Made by a program: the position numbers and the translations under genes. From positions 124,001 to 188,000 of the forward strand of contig NZ_WBOL01000005.1 of assembly GCF_008973715.1 (NCBI RefSeq): a stretch of 64,000 nt of DNA, in the 5' to 3' direction. The stretch's first letter is position 1, and each line of letters begins with the position of its first letter. The DNA comes from Nitrincola schmidtii (GTDB taxonomy: Bacteria > Pseudomonadota > Gammaproteobacteria > Pseudomonadales > Balneatricaceae). Below, piece by piece: positions 15,927 through 27,485 of this stretch. The notes under the pieces were generated by a model. That model was not told the origin of the DNA, did not search any database, and worked only from the letters and a program-made list of their open reading frames with translations.

Positions 15927-17378
15927 TTAGCAACGCTGATCAAGTTTTTGCTTCAATACTCCCTGCACTTGTCCAGGGTTCGCCTTGCCTTGGGTCAGTT
16001 TCATCACTTGCCCCATAAAAAAGCCGAGCATCTTGCCACGCTTATCTGGTTCTGCGGCGATGTATTGCTCGACTTGAGTTGTACATTGAGCAATCACTTG
16101 ATCAATAGCAGCTTCGATAGCACCCGTGTCATTGACCTGCTTGAGTCCTTTCGCTGCAATAATTTCATCAGCACTGCCGCCTTCGTTCCACAGTAATTCA
16201 AAGACATTTTTGGCAATTTTGCCGGTGATAGTATTATCCTGAATACGGTTGATGAGACCGGCTAACTGATCAGCTGACACGGGTGATTGTTTGACCGTCA
16301 TATCAGCTTGATTTAACAGCCGAGCAAGTTCTCCCGTGATCCAGTTAGCTGACAGTTTTGCGTTTTTGGTCAATTCTGCCACGGTTTCAAAGTAATCAGC
16401 CTGGGCGCGATCGGAAGATAAAACGCCAGCGTCATAATCGGAGAGTCCGTACTGCTCTATAAAGCGAGCACGACGTGCATCGGGAAGCTCGGGTAGTTCG
16501 GCACGAATGGCATCAATGTAGGCATCGTCAATGATCACGGGAAGCAGATCAGGACAGGGGAAATAACGGTAATCGTTAGCTTCCTCTTTCGAGCGCATGC
16601 TGCGAGTTTCATTTTTGTCAGGATCGTATAAGCGTGTTTCCTGTATCACACGACCGCCATCTTCAATCAAGTCTATTTGGCGAGCCACTTCGGTATTGAT
16701 GGCGCGTTCGATAAAACGGAAGGAGTTAATATTCTTTAACTCGGTTCGAGTTCCCAGCGTTGCTTGCCCTTTTGGACGAATAGAAACGTTACAGTCGCAG
16801 CGCATGGAGCCTTCTGCCATATTGCCATCACAAATTCCCAAGGTTGTAATGATAGCGTGTATTTTGCGGGCATAAGCTGCTGCTTCTTTGGAGCTGCGCA
16901 TATCGGGTTCTGAGACGATTTCAACCAGTGGGGTTCCAGCACGGTTAAGGTCGATACCGCTCATGCCGTGGAAATCCTCATGGAGAGATTTTCCAGCATC
17001 CTCTTCCAAATGTGCATGATGAATGCGAACTCGACGAGTATCGCCATCATCTGTTTCGATATCAACATAGCCAGGGCCGACAATGGGTTCAGCTAGCTGA
17101 GTGGTTTGGTAGCCTTTTGGAAGATCAGGGTAAAAGTAGTTTTTACGATCAAAAACAGAGCGTTTACCTATCTCGGAGTTAACCGCTAGGCCAAACATGA
17201 CCGCCATACGCAGGGCGTTTTCATTAAAGACCGGTAGTGTACCTGGTAGCGCCAAATCAACTGCACAGGCTTGTGTGTTGGGCTCAGCGCCGAATGCAGT
17301 GCTGGCGCCTGAGAAAATTTTGGTATTGGTAGCAAGTTGGGCATGTATTTCCAACCCGATAACGACTTCCCATTCCAT
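15927..17378 (-). CDS. gatB: Aspartyl/glutamyl-tRNA amidotransferase subunit B
   Basis: 483 aa. GatB binds misacylated Asp-tRNA(Asn) or Glu-tRNA(Gln), activates it with ATP and accepts ammonia from GatA. Motifs: [13 protein letters not shown] at the N terminus, [37 protein letters not shown] and SMRCDCN. The C-terminal YqeY/GatB helical tail is present to the end. Third gene of gatC-gatA-gatB; the gap to gatA is 5 nt. Confidence 0.98.
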   Translation of the reverse strand: MEWEVVIGLEIHAQLATNTKIFSGASTAFGAEPNTQACAVDLALPGTLPVFNENALRMAVMFGLAVNSEIGKRSVFDRKNYFYPDLPKGYQTTQLAEPIVGPGYVDIETDDGDTRRVRIHHAHLEEDAGKSLHEDFHGMSGIDLNRAGTPLVEIVSEPDMRSSKEAAAYARKIHAIITTLGICDGNMAEGSMRCDCNVSIRPKGQATLGTRTELKNINSFRFIERAINTEVARQIDLIEDGGRVIQETRLYDPDKNETRSMRSKEEANDYRYFPCPDLLPVIIDDAYIDAIRAELPELPDARRARFIEQYGLSDYDAGVLSSDRAQADYFETVAELTKNAKLSANWITGELARLLNQADMTVKQSPVSADQLAGLINRIQDNTITGKIAKNVFELLWNEGGSADEIIAAKGLKQVNDTGAIEAAIDQVIAQCTTQVEQYIAAEPDKRGKMLGFFMGQVMKLTQGKANPGQVQGVLKQKLDQRC

Positions 17379-17383
17379 CTTGA

Positions 17384-18844
17384 TTAACCCTCACTCAAAT
17401 TGGCAGGTGATTGTTGATGCCAATTCGTCACTTGTTGATATTGGTGAGCAACATTGAGTAGCTTGGCTTCGTCAAAATAGTTGCCAATGATCTGTAAACC
17501 TACCGGTAAATTATCGGCAAACCCACACGGAATAGACATCCCGGGTAAGCCCGCTAGGTTAAGTGACAGGGTGAAAATATCTTCCATGTACATGGAAACG
17601 GGATCACTATTCTTCTCACCCAAGCGGAACGCTGAGCAAGGTGTCACAGGTGCCATAATGACATCGACTTCACTCAGTGCTTGAATGAAATCTTGTTGAA
17701 TCATGCGCCGAATCTGTTGCGCCTTACGGTAGTAGGCATCATAAAATCCTTCAGACAGCGCATAAGTGCCGACCATGATGCGACGTTTGACTTCAGCGCC
17801 AAAACCCTCTGCGCGGGTGCGTTTGTATAGATCTTCTAAATCTTTAGGACTGTCACAGCGATGGCCATAACGTACACCGTCAAAACGCGATAGATTAGAA
17901 GACGCTTCTGCAGGTGCAAGAATATAGTAGGCTGGGATGCTGAGTTGTGTTTTGGGTAGACTGATTTCTTTAACGGTTGCGCCAAGCTTTTCAAACTCTG
18001 CAATGGCTTCACGAACGCGCTCTAAAATCACTGGGTCAGTGCCTTCAGCAAAATACTCTTTAGGCAGACCAATTCGAAGACCCAACAAGCTATCGTTAAG
18101 ACTCGCTGAGAAATTAGGAACGGCTTGTGTAGCGCAGGTAGAATCTAAAGGATCTTCTCCAGCCATCACCTGCAGTAATAGCGCAGCATCTTCCGCTGTG
18201 CGGGTCATAGGACCGGCTTGATCGAATGAAGAAGCATAGGCCACCATGCCGTAACGTGAAATGCGTCCGTACGTGGGTTTTAGTCCAGTGATACCGCAAA
18301 GCGCAGCAGGTTGGCGAATCGATCCACCGGTATCCGATCCTGTGGCTGCAGGCACTAGACGAGCAGCGACTGCTGCGGCTGAACCGCCTGAAGATCCGCC
18401 AGGGACTCGATCTAAATCCCAAGGGTTCTTAACTGGGCCATAGTAACTGGATTCGTTGGATGAACCCATCGCAAACTCATCCATATTGGTTTTGCCTAGC
18501 GTAACCATGCCCGCCAAGTTGAGTCTTTCAACCAGAGTCGCGTTATAGGGCGAAATAAAATTATCCAGCATTTTGGAGCCGCAACTGGTACGAATTCCTT
18601 GGGTACAAAATAGATCTTTGTGTGCGATAGGTAAGCCGGTCAGTGCTGTTGCTTGACCCGTTGCGCGCAAAGTGTCTGCTGCTTTTGCTTGTTGCAGTGC
18701 ATGTTCTTCTGAAAGGGTAATAAAACTGTTGTACTGCGTATCCAGACGCTTAATTCGATCCAGAAAGGCCTGTGTCAGCTCTAAGCTGCTAAATTCGCCT
18801 CGGCTCAGAGCGTTTGATAGCTCGCTGAGTGTTAGGTTAAACAT
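17384..18844 (-). CDS. gatA: Aspartyl/glutamyl-tRNA amidotransferase subunit A
   Basis: 486 aa amidase. The Ser-cisSer-Lys catalytic triad is visible as K76 (PIAHKDLF), S151 ([10 protein letters not shown]) and S175 ([14 protein letters not shown]). GatA hydrolyses glutamine and passes the ammonia through the GatCAB channel. The start is 32 nt after the gatC stop. It is the middle gene of the minus-strand gatCAB operon. Confidence 0.98.
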   Translation of the reverse strand: MFNLTLSELSNALSRGEFSSLELTQAFLDRIKRLDTQYNSFITLSEEHALQQAKAADTLRATGQATALTGLPIAHKDLFCTQGIRTSCGSKMLDNFISPYNATLVERLNLAGMVTLGKTNMDEFAMGSSNESSYYGPVKNPWDLDRVPGGSSGGSAAAVAARLVPAATGSDTGGSIRQPAALCGITGLKPTYGRISRYGMVAYASSFDQAGPMTRTAEDAALLLQVMAGEDPLDSTCATQAVPNFSASLNDSLLGLRIGLPKEYFAEGTDPVILERVREAIAEFEKLGATVKEISLPKTQLSIPAYYILAPAEASSNLSRFDGVRYGHRCDSPKDLEDLYKRTRAEGFGAEVKRRIMVGTYALSEGFYDAYYRKAQQIRRMIQQDFIQALSEVDVIMAPVTPCSAFRLGEKNSDPVSMYMEDIFTLSLNLAGLPGMSIPCGFADNLPVGLQIIGNYFDEAKLLNVAHQYQQVTNWHQQSPANLSEG

Positions 18845-18876
18845 CAGTGGTTTCCTTGAGGGTAGAAGGGCGACAA

Positions 18877-19164
18877 TTATTCAATCACTTTAGGGACTAA
18901 GAAGAGCCCATTTTCGACGGCTGGCGCACAGGCTTGCAAAGCATCGCGCTGGTTAAGCTCGCTGACTTCATCTGCACGAAGTCGCTGAACCGCATCCATT
19001 GGATGGGCTAAGGGCTCAACTCCATCGGTAGATGTTGCCTGTAATTGGTCAATTAAGGTGAGAATACTGTTCAAACTCTCAGTGTATTCTGGGGCTTCGT
19101 TTTCATTCATGGCCAAGCGAGCCAGATGCGCGATGCGTTCAACATCAGATCGATCCAGAGACAT
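18877..19164 (-). CDS. gatC: Aspartyl/glutamyl-tRNA amidotransferase subunit C
   Basis: 95 aa, normal length. It wraps around GatA and stabilises the GatAB complex. Family features: [11 protein letters not shown] near the N terminus, [21 protein letters not shown] and the FLVPKVIE C terminus. First gene of the gatCAB operon, divergent from mreB, the arrangement seen in Pseudomonas and relatives. Confidence 0.97.
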   Translation of the reverse strand: MSLDRSDVERIAHLARLAMNENEAPEYTESLNSILTLIDQLQATSTDGVEPLAHPMDAVQRLRADEVSELNQRDALQACAPAVENGLFLVPKVIE

Positions 19165-19213
19165 AAATCAATTTCTCACAAATAAACTTGAAAAAAGTGG
19201 GTTTCCTGCATAA

Positions 19214-20350
<1,137 letters not shown>

Positions 20351-20385
20351 ACTATGCAGGATCAAAACCTTCTGCGGTTAGAAAG

Positions 20386-20418
20386 CACACTTCCAAAACA
20401 AGCATTTTTGGAGGTGTG
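20386..20418 (+). promoter_or_regulatory. Stem-loop sequestering the mreC ribosome-binding site
   Basis: Bases 20386-20398 (CACACTTCCAAAA) pair with 20406-20418 (TTTTGGAGGTGTG): 13 bp with one G-U and a 7-nt loop. The 3' arm contains the GGAGG Shine-Dalgarno (20410-20414) of mreC. No T tract follows, so it is not a standard terminator. It would lower mreC translation relative to mreB unless opened. Confidence 0.7.
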
Positions 20419-20420
20419 TA

Positions 20421-21305
20421 ATTAATCCTATCTTCAAAGGACGCAACCCTCGTTTTTTGTTTGTCTTTTTGCTGCTGTTAACTTTCGGGTTAATAGCAAC
20501 AGATTTGAATTGGCAAAAAATGAAAGAGGGGCGAATGTACCTTACTCTTTTGGTAACACCCTTACAGTGGTTGATAGATATCCCTGCTCGCGCAGCTGAT
20601 GGCCTATCTGATCTGTTTGTTGATCGTGCTTCGTTGATTCGTGATAATGAACACCTTCGTTCAGAGGCACTTGAATTGCAACGTAGAACCCTGCGTATGG
20701 AAGCCCTGACAGAAGAAAATATTCAACTGCGTGAGTTGCTCAATGCGCGTCAACGTGTTGAGCACAATGTTAAAGCGGTTGAGCTAATTGGTGTAAATCC
20801 AGATCCATTCTTGCATGAAATTATATTAAATCGCGGAGTTGAGGACGGTCTTGCGGTAGGGCAACCCGTTATTGATTCGGGTGGAATCCTAGGGCAAGTG
20901 CTTTCATTAGCTCATTACACAAGCCGCGTTATGCTGATCACCGATGCTCGAACTGCCATTCCTGTTGAAGTCAATCGAAGTGGCTTTCGTTCGATAGCAC
21001 TAGGCAAGGGATTGTTGAATGAACTTGAGTTAAGTCATGTCCCCAGCACGGCTGATATTGAAGAGGGTGATCTATTAGTGACCTCTGGTCTGGGTGGTCG
21101 CTTTCCTAGAGGCTATCCCGTGGGTGTGGTTGAGGAGATAGTTAGAGATCCGGGTCGACCATTCTTGTTAGTCAAAGCAAAACCTTCAGCGCGTCTTGAT
21201 CGAAGTCGTCAGCTGTTGGTTATCGACTACCCCAACCCGCAATCCAGTGTTCAGTCAGAGCCTCAGTTAGGGTTAGATGAGTCACAGGAGTCACCTGAGA
21301 CATGA
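20421..21305 (+). CDS. mreC: Rod-shape-determining protein MreC, probable ATT start
   Basis: 294 aa from the ATT codon at 20421. The start was chosen because the in-frame text after it, NPIFKGRNPRF, matches the basic N terminus of MreC proteins (E. coli begins MKPIFSRGPS). A GGAGG site also lies 6 nt before it. No in-frame ATG, GTG or TTG exists between the upstream stop (20379) and a TTG at 20457, and that TTG would remove the basic segment and has no ribosome-binding site. Membrane span about 12-30, coiled coil about 65-110, then the two beta-domains with GVNPDPFLHEI, GQVLSLAHYTSRVMLITD and VTSGLGGRFPRGYPVG. It links MreB to the elongasome in the periplasm. Confidence 0.9.
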   Translation: MNPIFKGRNPRFLFVFLLLLTFGLIATDLNWQKMKEGRMYLTLLVTPLQWLIDIPARAADGLSDLFVDRASLIRDNEHLRSEALELQRRTLRMEALTEENIQLRELLNARQRVEHNVKAVELIGVNPDPFLHEIILNRGVEDGLAVGQPVIDSGGILGQVLSLAHYTSRVMLITDARTAIPVEVNRSGFRSIALGKGLLNELELSHVPSTADIEEGDLLVTSGLGGRFPRGYPVGVVEEIVRDPGRPFLLVKAKPSARLDRSRQLLVIDYPNPQSSVQSEPQLGLDESQESPET

Positions 21306-21793
21306 GGCAGGATGCGACCCAGGGTGGTTCGTTACTGATTTTTGCCACTTTCCTGATAGGTTTAATACTCAGCCAAATTCCGTTACCTGATTTTTTAATT
21401 TGGTATCGCCCAGAGTGGGTGGCATTAGTATTAATCTATTGGGTGTTGATGGTTCCGCATCGCGTTGGTTTAGTCAGCGCCTTTTTCATGGGACTACTAC
21501 TGGATATTATTCGTGGTAGTGTGTTGGGCTTAAATGCGTTATCACTAACCATCATTGCCTACCTGGTATTACTGCTTTATAAGCGCTTACGAATGTTTCC
21601 TCTGTGGCAGCAGTCCATGATGGTGATGGTGCTGGTGGGTATTAACCAACTGCTTTTCTTTTGGATGCAGGGTATTACAGGGACCACAGCAGGTGGGCTA
21701 CAGTTTTTGATCCCCTCTATAATTAGTGGTATTTTCTGGCCATGGATCTATGTCGTTTTGCATGGCGTTCGAAAAACCTTCCGTATTGAGTAA
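21302..21793 (+). CDS. mreD: Rod-shape-determining protein MreD
   Basis: 163 aa with five to six membrane segments and almost no soluble loops. Family features include LPDFLIWYRPEWVALVLIYW near residue 35 and GLLLDIIRGSVLGLNAL near residue 65. It is the inner-membrane partner of MreC in the elongasome. The ATG overlaps the mreC stop by 4 nt. Confidence 0.95.
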   Translation: MRQDATQGGSLLIFATFLIGLILSQIPLPDFLIWYRPEWVALVLIYWVLMVPHRVGLVSAFFMGLLLDIIRGSVLGLNALSLTIIAYLVLLLYKRLRMFPLWQQSMMVMVLVGINQLLFFWMQGITGTTAGGLQFLIPSIISGIFWPWIYVVLHGVRKTFRIE

Positions 21794-21796
21794 TTT

Positions 21797-22384
21797 ATGC
21801 CTGAGTTAGTTCTTGCCTCAGCATCGCCTCGCAGACGTTCTTTGTTAAAGCAGATCGGTGTTTCCTGCATCGTGGCTCCTTCTGATATCTGCGAAGATGC
21901 ACTACCCAACGAAGCACCCGAGCCATATACATGTCGATTAGCACTTGAAAAAGCACGGCATTGCTTGCGTCATCATGCTTCTGAACAGGTTGTTTTGGCA
22001 GCAGATACAACCGTTTCAATCGATGGTGCTATACTAGGTAAGCCGGTCGATGAAACGGATGCGATACAGATGTTGATGCGTCTGTCAGGCAAAACTCATC
22101 AAGTGATCACTGGTATTGCGGTGATCTCCAGTCAAGGCGAAGATGTGTTGAGTGTCGTAAGCGATGTTGAATTTGCCCATTTAACTGAGGCGATGTGTCG
22201 AGCCTATTGGCGTACTTGTGAACCGCAAGACAAAGCGGGTAGCTATGCGGTACAAGGTTTGGGCGCCATTTTTGTGAAACATCTTAAAGGTAGTTACTCG
22301 AGTGTCGTCGGATTACCCTTACATGAAACTGCACAACTGCTAGAGAAACATGGTATTAAGGTTTGGCAAATAGATGATCTTTGA
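21797..22384 (+). CDS. maf: Maf/YhdE-type nucleotide pyrophosphatase
   Basis: 195 aa. The N-terminal ASASPRRRSLLKQIG motif and the catalytic AADTTVSIDGAILGKP segment identify the Maf family, which hydrolyses dTTP, UTP and modified nucleotides to monophosphates as house-cleaning. GSYAVQGLGAIFVKHLKGSYSSVVGLPL is the conserved C-terminal part. The position between mreD and rng matches E. coli yhdE (dTTP/UTP type) rather than the m7GTP-type yceF, but substrate is inferred from context. The start is 3 nt after the mreD stop. Confidence 0.92.
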   Translation: MPELVLASASPRRRSLLKQIGVSCIVAPSDICEDALPNEAPEPYTCRLALEKARHCLRHHASEQVVLAADTTVSIDGAILGKPVDETDAIQMLMRLSGKTHQVITGIAVISSQGEDVLSVVSDVEFAHLTEAMCRAYWRTCEPQDKAGSYAVQGLGAIFVKHLKGSYSSVVGLPLHETAQLLEKHGIKVWQIDDL

Positions 22385-22417
22385 CACTGTAAATTCGTTA
22401 CGATAAGGAGCCTTTAC

Positions 22418-23896
22418 GTGGCTGAAGAGATATTAATAAACTTTACTCCGATGGAAACCCGCGTGGCGGTGATTGAAAACGGTATGCCGCAAGAAATTTA
22501 CGTTGAGCGTGCTAGTCGTCGGGGTATTGTCGGTAATATCTATAAAGGTCGCGTTGTGCGTGTTTTACCAGGTATGCAAGCTGCCTTCGTCGATATCGGG
22601 CTGGAGCGTGCAGCCTTTATTCCGGTTGATGAGTTAGTCAGTCCCGAAGTTCAAGCTCAGCAAGGCCAGCGTTCGACTGTGCCGATCGCCCAAGTGATCC
22701 GTGAAGGTGAAACCCTGCTGGTGCAGGTTACTAAAGATCCCATTGGCACTAAAGGTGCGCGTTTAACCACCCATATCTCTATTCCTTCACGTTATTTGGT
22801 GTTGATGCCAAAAAATGATCATATCGGTGTTTCTCAGCGCATTGATGATGTAGAAGAACGTGATCGCCTGAAGGATTTGATGGAGCAACTCCTTCTTGAA
22901 ACTGCTGAGGAACAGGAGTCCAGTGGCTTTATTCTTAGGACAGTAGCAGAAGGTGTCAGTGAGTTAGAGTTACGCTCTGATATAGACTTCTTACGACGCC
23001 TTTGGCAAAACCTACAACAGAAAATAGTTTCAGCCAGTGTTCCCTCTATTGTGTATGAAGATTTGCCGTTGCATATGCGTGCCTTAAGAGATATGGCGCA
23101 TGCTGATGTGGAGCGCATTCGCATCGACTCCCGTGAAACCTACCAAAGTGCGGTAGAGTTCGCTGGAAACTTAGTTCCTGAAATCGTTGATAAGATCGAG
23201 TATTACCCTGGTGAGCGACCTTTGTTCGATATGTTTAATGTCGAAGAAGAGATGCAGAAAGCTTTAGGACGTAAAGTTGAATTGAAATCGGGTGGTTATC
23301 TCATTTTCGATCAAACAGAAGCCATGACCACGGTTGATATCAACACCGGTGGTTTTGTTGGACATCGTAACCTAGAAGAAACGATTTTTAAGACCAATCT
23401 TGAAGCGGCGACCGCGATTGGACGCCAACTACGTTTACGTAATCTTGGTGGTATTATTATCATCGACTTTATTGATATGACTGATCCTGACCATCAGCGT
23501 CAAGTGCAGCGAACACTGGATCGCGTATTAGAAAAAGATCATGCCAAGTGCAAGGTGACTGGCGTGTCGGAATTAGGCTTGATAGAGATGACACGAAAAC
23601 GTACTCGAGAAAGCCTTGAGCATGTTCTCTGTGAATCATGCCCCGTTTGCCAAGGACGCGGGACCGTAAAAACACCAGAAACCGTATCTTACGAAATTTT
23701 CCGTGAAATACTTCGTCAGCACCGTGCCTATGATACGCAAAGTTATTTAGTTGTTGCGGCGGTCAGTGTGGTGAATTATTTATTAGATGAAGCTTCTGAT
23801 CATTTGGCAGAACTCGAAGCCTTTATTGGTAAAACCATTCGTTTTCAAGCTGAAACTCTTTACACACCAGAGCAGTTTGATGTTGTACTGCGTTAA
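22418..23896 (+). CDS. rng: Ribonuclease G
   Basis: 492 aa, full RNase G length without the long C-terminal scaffold of RNase E. An S1 domain (about 38-125) precedes the DNase I-like catalytic domain with the metal aspartates D307 (TTVDINTGG) and D350 (IIIIDFIDM). The zinc-link CESCPVCQGRG lies near residue 408. It trims the 5' end of 16S rRNA and cleaves some mRNAs. A GTG start is used, with an AAGGAG site 8 nt upstream. Confidence 0.97.
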   Translation: MAEEILINFTPMETRVAVIENGMPQEIYVERASRRGIVGNIYKGRVVRVLPGMQAAFVDIGLERAAFIPVDELVSPEVQAQQGQRSTVPIAQVIREGETLLVQVTKDPIGTKGARLTTHISIPSRYLVLMPKNDHIGVSQRIDDVEERDRLKDLMEQLLLETAEEQESSGFILRTVAEGVSELELRSDIDFLRRLWQNLQQKIVSASVPSIVYEDLPLHMRALRDMAHADVERIRIDSRETYQSAVEFAGNLVPEIVDKIEYYPGERPLFDMFNVEEEMQKALGRKVELKSGGYLIFDQTEAMTTVDINTGGFVGHRNLEETIFKTNLEAATAIGRQLRLRNLGGIIIIDFIDMTDPDHQRQVQRTLDRVLEKDHAKCKVTGVSELGLIEMTRKRTRESLEHVLCESCPVCQGRGTVKTPETVSYEIFREILRQHRAYDTQSYLVVAAVSVVNYLLDEASDHLAELEAFIGKTIRFQAETLYTPEQFDVVLR

Positions 23897-23912
23897 CTAT
23901 GGCTAATCGCAG

Positions 23913-26900
23913 ATGAAACATCATTTGGCTAGAAGCTATCGTGTTCTGTTAATACTGGCATTGATTCCAGCAGTATTGATTTTATCCTTGAGAATGGGCT
24001 TGCCCCAGTTATCAAGGTATTCAGATCAGATTGCCGATCAACTCAGCCAATCTCTTGGGATGCAGGTGCAGATAGGTGAGTTAACTGCATCACTAGATCA
24101 ATGGCGCGTTCGTTTGCAGCTCAGTGAACTTACCTTGTTGAGCCAGGATGAATCTCAACCCCGAATGTCTTTAAAAGCACAGCATCTGAATTTAACGCTG
24201 GATTTATTTAAAACGATTCTGCATCGCTTACCTGTATTTAGCACAGCATCACTTCAACACACTGATATTTTGCTTCAGCAACATCAAGGGCGTTGGTTTC
24301 CAGAGGTAGATACAGAAGCAACCGAGCAGGATTCCATTACAAAACTCTTAGCACTATTGCAGTACCAACCCAGCATTATGTTGCAAGATCTACATCTTGG
24401 CCTTCAACCAGAGGAAGGGCCGATGCAGTTAATATCGCCGGTCAATGCCATGTTTGAGGCAGCAGAAGGCGAGTATCAGATCAGTGGTTCTATACGCATT
24501 CCCCGAATAGGTGAGGATGCCTATGTCGTTATGGCGCTGCATGCACAAGAATTTGATCCAAAAGATCTCTTGGCAGGTCACTATCGTTTTTATGTACAAA
24601 GTGATGCGCTAGGCGCTGAGTTGTTAAGCCTTGGGGTATTGCCCTTTGAGATGAACGAATTAAATCTATCAACGCACCTTTGGGGTGAATGGAAGGCGCA
24701 TCAGCTTATCGAGTTGCAGGGCGACATTGCTATTACGCCGTTACTACTTGCTGGCGAGAGATGGCCTGATATAGATGAATTGAAAATGAAATTTGTTCTT
24801 TTACCCATAAAAGAACAGCTGTATCAATTACAACTTCGCGATATTTCAGCAAAAACGCAAGATGTTGTTTTAGCGATTCCAGAGTTGATATCCGATTTTA
24901 GGTTTGAACAAGGCCAGCAACCAAAACTAGATCTCATTCAAATTGCTAGCCTAGATCTGGCTGCTCTTTATCATTGGGTTGATCAGCTGGATATCTTGCC
25001 TGAATCCGTTGAAGGGATATTGGATCGACTAGCACCCTCTGGACGGTTAAATGATCTTGTTGTCTATTGGGAAAATGCAGAAGATCTCTCTGATTTTATT
25101 CTGCAGGCCCGGCTCGATGACGTGGCTGTTTCTGCATGGCAAGATGCTCCAGCAGCGTCCGGAATTTCTGGCTGGGTTCATGCAGGTCCAACAGAGGGAC
25201 AGGTCATGCTTGAGAGTGCTGCATTTACCCTCAATTTCCCTCAACTTTTTGGTACGGGTTGGCGCTACTCTGAAGCGAGCGGACAAGTCAGTTGGCAAGT
25301 CACGGGAGAGGCGCTGCGATTAAATAGTGGTATTTTAAGCTTAAGCAACAATGATATTCAGGCTAAAGGACGCTTTGGGCTCTATCGTCCTTTTGATCGC
25401 GAAGAACAAATTGAGTTTAGTTTGTTGATCGGTATCACTGACACAGATGCCATGCAAACGGAGTTTTACACGCCACCGAAAGAGTTAGGCCAGACACTCT
25501 ATGATTGGCTTAAAGGCTCAATTAAAGCCGGTAAAGTGAATCAGGCGGGGTTGATGATACATGCTGGTTTACGACCGGGTTCATACGCTTTACCTCCGAC
25601 TGTTCAACTTTTTTTAGATGCTGACCAAGCTGAATTTACTTTTGATAATAATTGGCCAACCGTTCGAGAGGGTCGTGTGTTTTTACAATTACGCAACACT
25701 GAATTGCGTATCGATATCGCTTCCGCAAAGATCTTAAACTCGACTGTCCAAAGTGGCTGGATATATCTGCCACCAAACAGCCAAGAGGTTCAAGTCGCAG
25801 CGATGCTTGAAGGCGATGCTTCTGATTTCTCAGTATTGCTGTCTGAGTCTGCGTTAGGTAATTATTTAGGTTCAGCCTTTGATGACTGGCAGCTGGCGGG
25901 GCCTACAGCAACGCGCTTGTCCCTGCAAATACCGGTTAATAAGCCAGAGCGCGTAGGTGTTCAGGTAAATACTCAGTTGCAGGGTAATCAACTGCATTTA
26001 CAGCAGCGAGATCTTCAGTTTTCTGAGATTCGAGGTGGTATTATTTACACCACCCAAGATGGTCTGCGTTCTGAAGCCCTTCAAGGTCGCTTATTTAATG
26101 AGGCGTTAAATGCCACTATTTCTTCTCAAGGCGATCGAATCCAGGTTGCGGTGAATGGCCCAGTTGCGACAGCAAACATGGATCAGTTGACAGGTTTAAG
26201 CCTAGGTCAGCGATTTCAAGGGAAAAGCCATGCTGATATGACGTTGACGTTATGTCCACAAAGTTTGCAGTGTCCTCGAATTGAAGTACGTTCTGATCTA
26301 GTCGGAACGACTGTCGACTTGCCCTTAAACTTAGGTAAAACTGATACAGAAGTTAGACGGTTATATGTTGACCTATTTCCCGAACTGCAGCGGCTTCATT
26401 TTAATTATGACCAATTCTTGCAAGGTGCTTTTGATTTATCTGTTCCATTAAGGGGGCAGTTGCTATTAGGTCAAGGTAAGGCTTTATTACCTCAAGATTC
26501 GTACCTTGAGCTGTTTGGAGATCTGCCAGAAATAAGTGTCAACGGTCGCATACGTCGAGACGGTGAAGTGTGGGTGTCGCACCTCAATCACTTGCATTGG
26601 CGGGGTATCGAATCTGAAGCTGAAGATGAGCCGTTAAATCAAGAGTATTCATCGGTAGACATCAGTGGCTTTCCTCAGGTGTCTTTGCAGATAGATGACT
26701 TGCGTTATAAATCGATGGGGTTGGGCGCTTGGTCTCTTGACCTAAAACCGAGTGGTCAAAATTTAACTATTGAGTCAATTCGCGGAAGATTAGAAGATTT
26801 TACCTTATCCGGGCATGCGCATTGGAATGCCGCTGATTTTCCCAGCACTAACTTGACCGCAAATCTGGCTGGTGGCGATCTATCACAGATACTCCATCGT

Positions 26901-27485
26901 TGGGATTTAGGCCGACCTATTGAAACAAAACAGTTCAGATCTAACGCTCAACTGACATGGCGTGGTGCGCCTTGGCAGTTTCGTTTAGGGTCACTCGATG
27001 GAATGTTTCAATTTCAAGCAGATGAGGGTCGCATTATAGAGTCTGGTGCGGGGGCAAATCTGTTAAGAGTCTTTGGCTTACTCAACCTCAATACATTATC
27101 CAGAAGATTGAGATTAGATTTTAGCGATCTACTGCAAAAAGGGTTAGTGTTTGATCAAATTAAAGCCGATTACGAGTTAAATCAAGGTGTTGCTCTGATT
27201 CGAGAGCCCCTACAGATGACGGGTCCCTCTGCCAATATGGAGATCACCGGACAGGTTAATCTGAATACACACCAGCTTGACAAGACGATTAGGGTGAGTG
27301 TGCCGATAGGCAGTAATTTAACTATCGGTGCAGCACTCTTAGGCGCCCCTCATGTAGCTGGCGCGTTGTTTCTTTTTGATCGTGTTATGGGTGATCGGAT
27401 CGATAAAATGACCCGAATCGCTTACACCTTAACTGGTGATTGGAAGGACCCACAGCTTAATTTACTTAATCCTGCTGATCGCTAA
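23913..27485 (+). CDS. yhdP: YhdP family AsmA-like inner-membrane protein
   Basis: 1190 aa. One N-terminal membrane helix (about 11-28) is followed by a very long, beta-rich periplasmic region and an AsmA-like C-terminal part (GGDLSQILHRWDLGRPIETK, LNLNTLSRRLRLDFSDL, LTGDWKDPQLNLL). YhdP belongs to the AsmA/TamB/YdbH group that forms hydrophobic-groove bridges carrying phospholipid from inner to outer membrane. It closes the mre-maf-rng run, 16 nt after rng, and its last 20 nt overlap darP on the other strand. Confidence 0.92.
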   Translation: MKHHLARSYRVLLILALIPAVLILSLRMGLPQLSRYSDQIADQLSQSLGMQVQIGELTASLDQWRVRLQLSELTLLSQDESQPRMSLKAQHLNLTLDLFKTILHRLPVFSTASLQHTDILLQQHQGRWFPEVDTEATEQDSITKLLALLQYQPSIMLQDLHLGLQPEEGPMQLISPVNAMFEAAEGEYQISGSIRIPRIGEDAYVVMALHAQEFDPKDLLAGHYRFYVQSDALGAELLSLGVLPFEMNELNLSTHLWGEWKAHQLIELQGDIAITPLLLAGERWPDIDELKMKFVLLPIKEQLYQLQLRDISAKTQDVVLAIPELISDFRFEQGQQPKLDLIQIASLDLAALYHWVDQLDILPESVEGILDRLAPSGRLNDLVVYWENAEDLSDFILQARLDDVAVSAWQDAPAASGISGWVHAGPTEGQVMLESAAFTLNFPQLFGTGWRYSEASGQVSWQVTGEALRLNSGILSLSNNDIQAKGRFGLYRPFDREEQIEFSLLIGITDTDAMQTEFYTPPKELGQTLYDWLKGSIKAGKVNQAGLMIHAGLRPGSYALPPTVQLFLDADQAEFTFDNNWPTVREGRVFLQLRNTELRIDIASAKILNSTVQSGWIYLPPNSQEVQVAAMLEGDASDFSVLLSESALGNYLGSAFDDWQLAGPTATRLSLQIPVNKPERVGVQVNTQLQGNQLHLQQRDLQFSEIRGGIIYTTQDGLRSEALQGRLFNEALNATISSQGDRIQVAVNGPVATANMDQLTGLSLGQRFQGKSHADMTLTLCPQSLQCPRIEVRSDLVGTTVDLPLNLGKTDTEVRRLYVDLFPELQRLHFNYDQFLQGAFDLSVPLRGQLLLGQGKALLPQDSYLELFGDLPEISVNGRIRRDGEVWVSHLNHLHWRGIESEAEDEPLNQEYSSVDISGFPQVSLQIDDLRYKSMGLGAWSLDLKPSGQNLTIESIRGRLEDFTLSGHAHWNAADFPSTNLTANLAGGDLSQILHRWDLGRPIETKQFRSNAQLTWRGAPWQFRLGSLDGMFQFQADEGRIIESGAGANLLRVFGLLNLNTLSRRLRLDFSDLLQKGLVFDQIKADYELNQGVALIREPLQMTGPSANMEITGQVNLNTHQLDKTIRVSVPIGSNLTIGAALLGAPHVAGALFLFDRVMGDRIDKMTRIAYTLTGDWKDPQLNLLNPADR

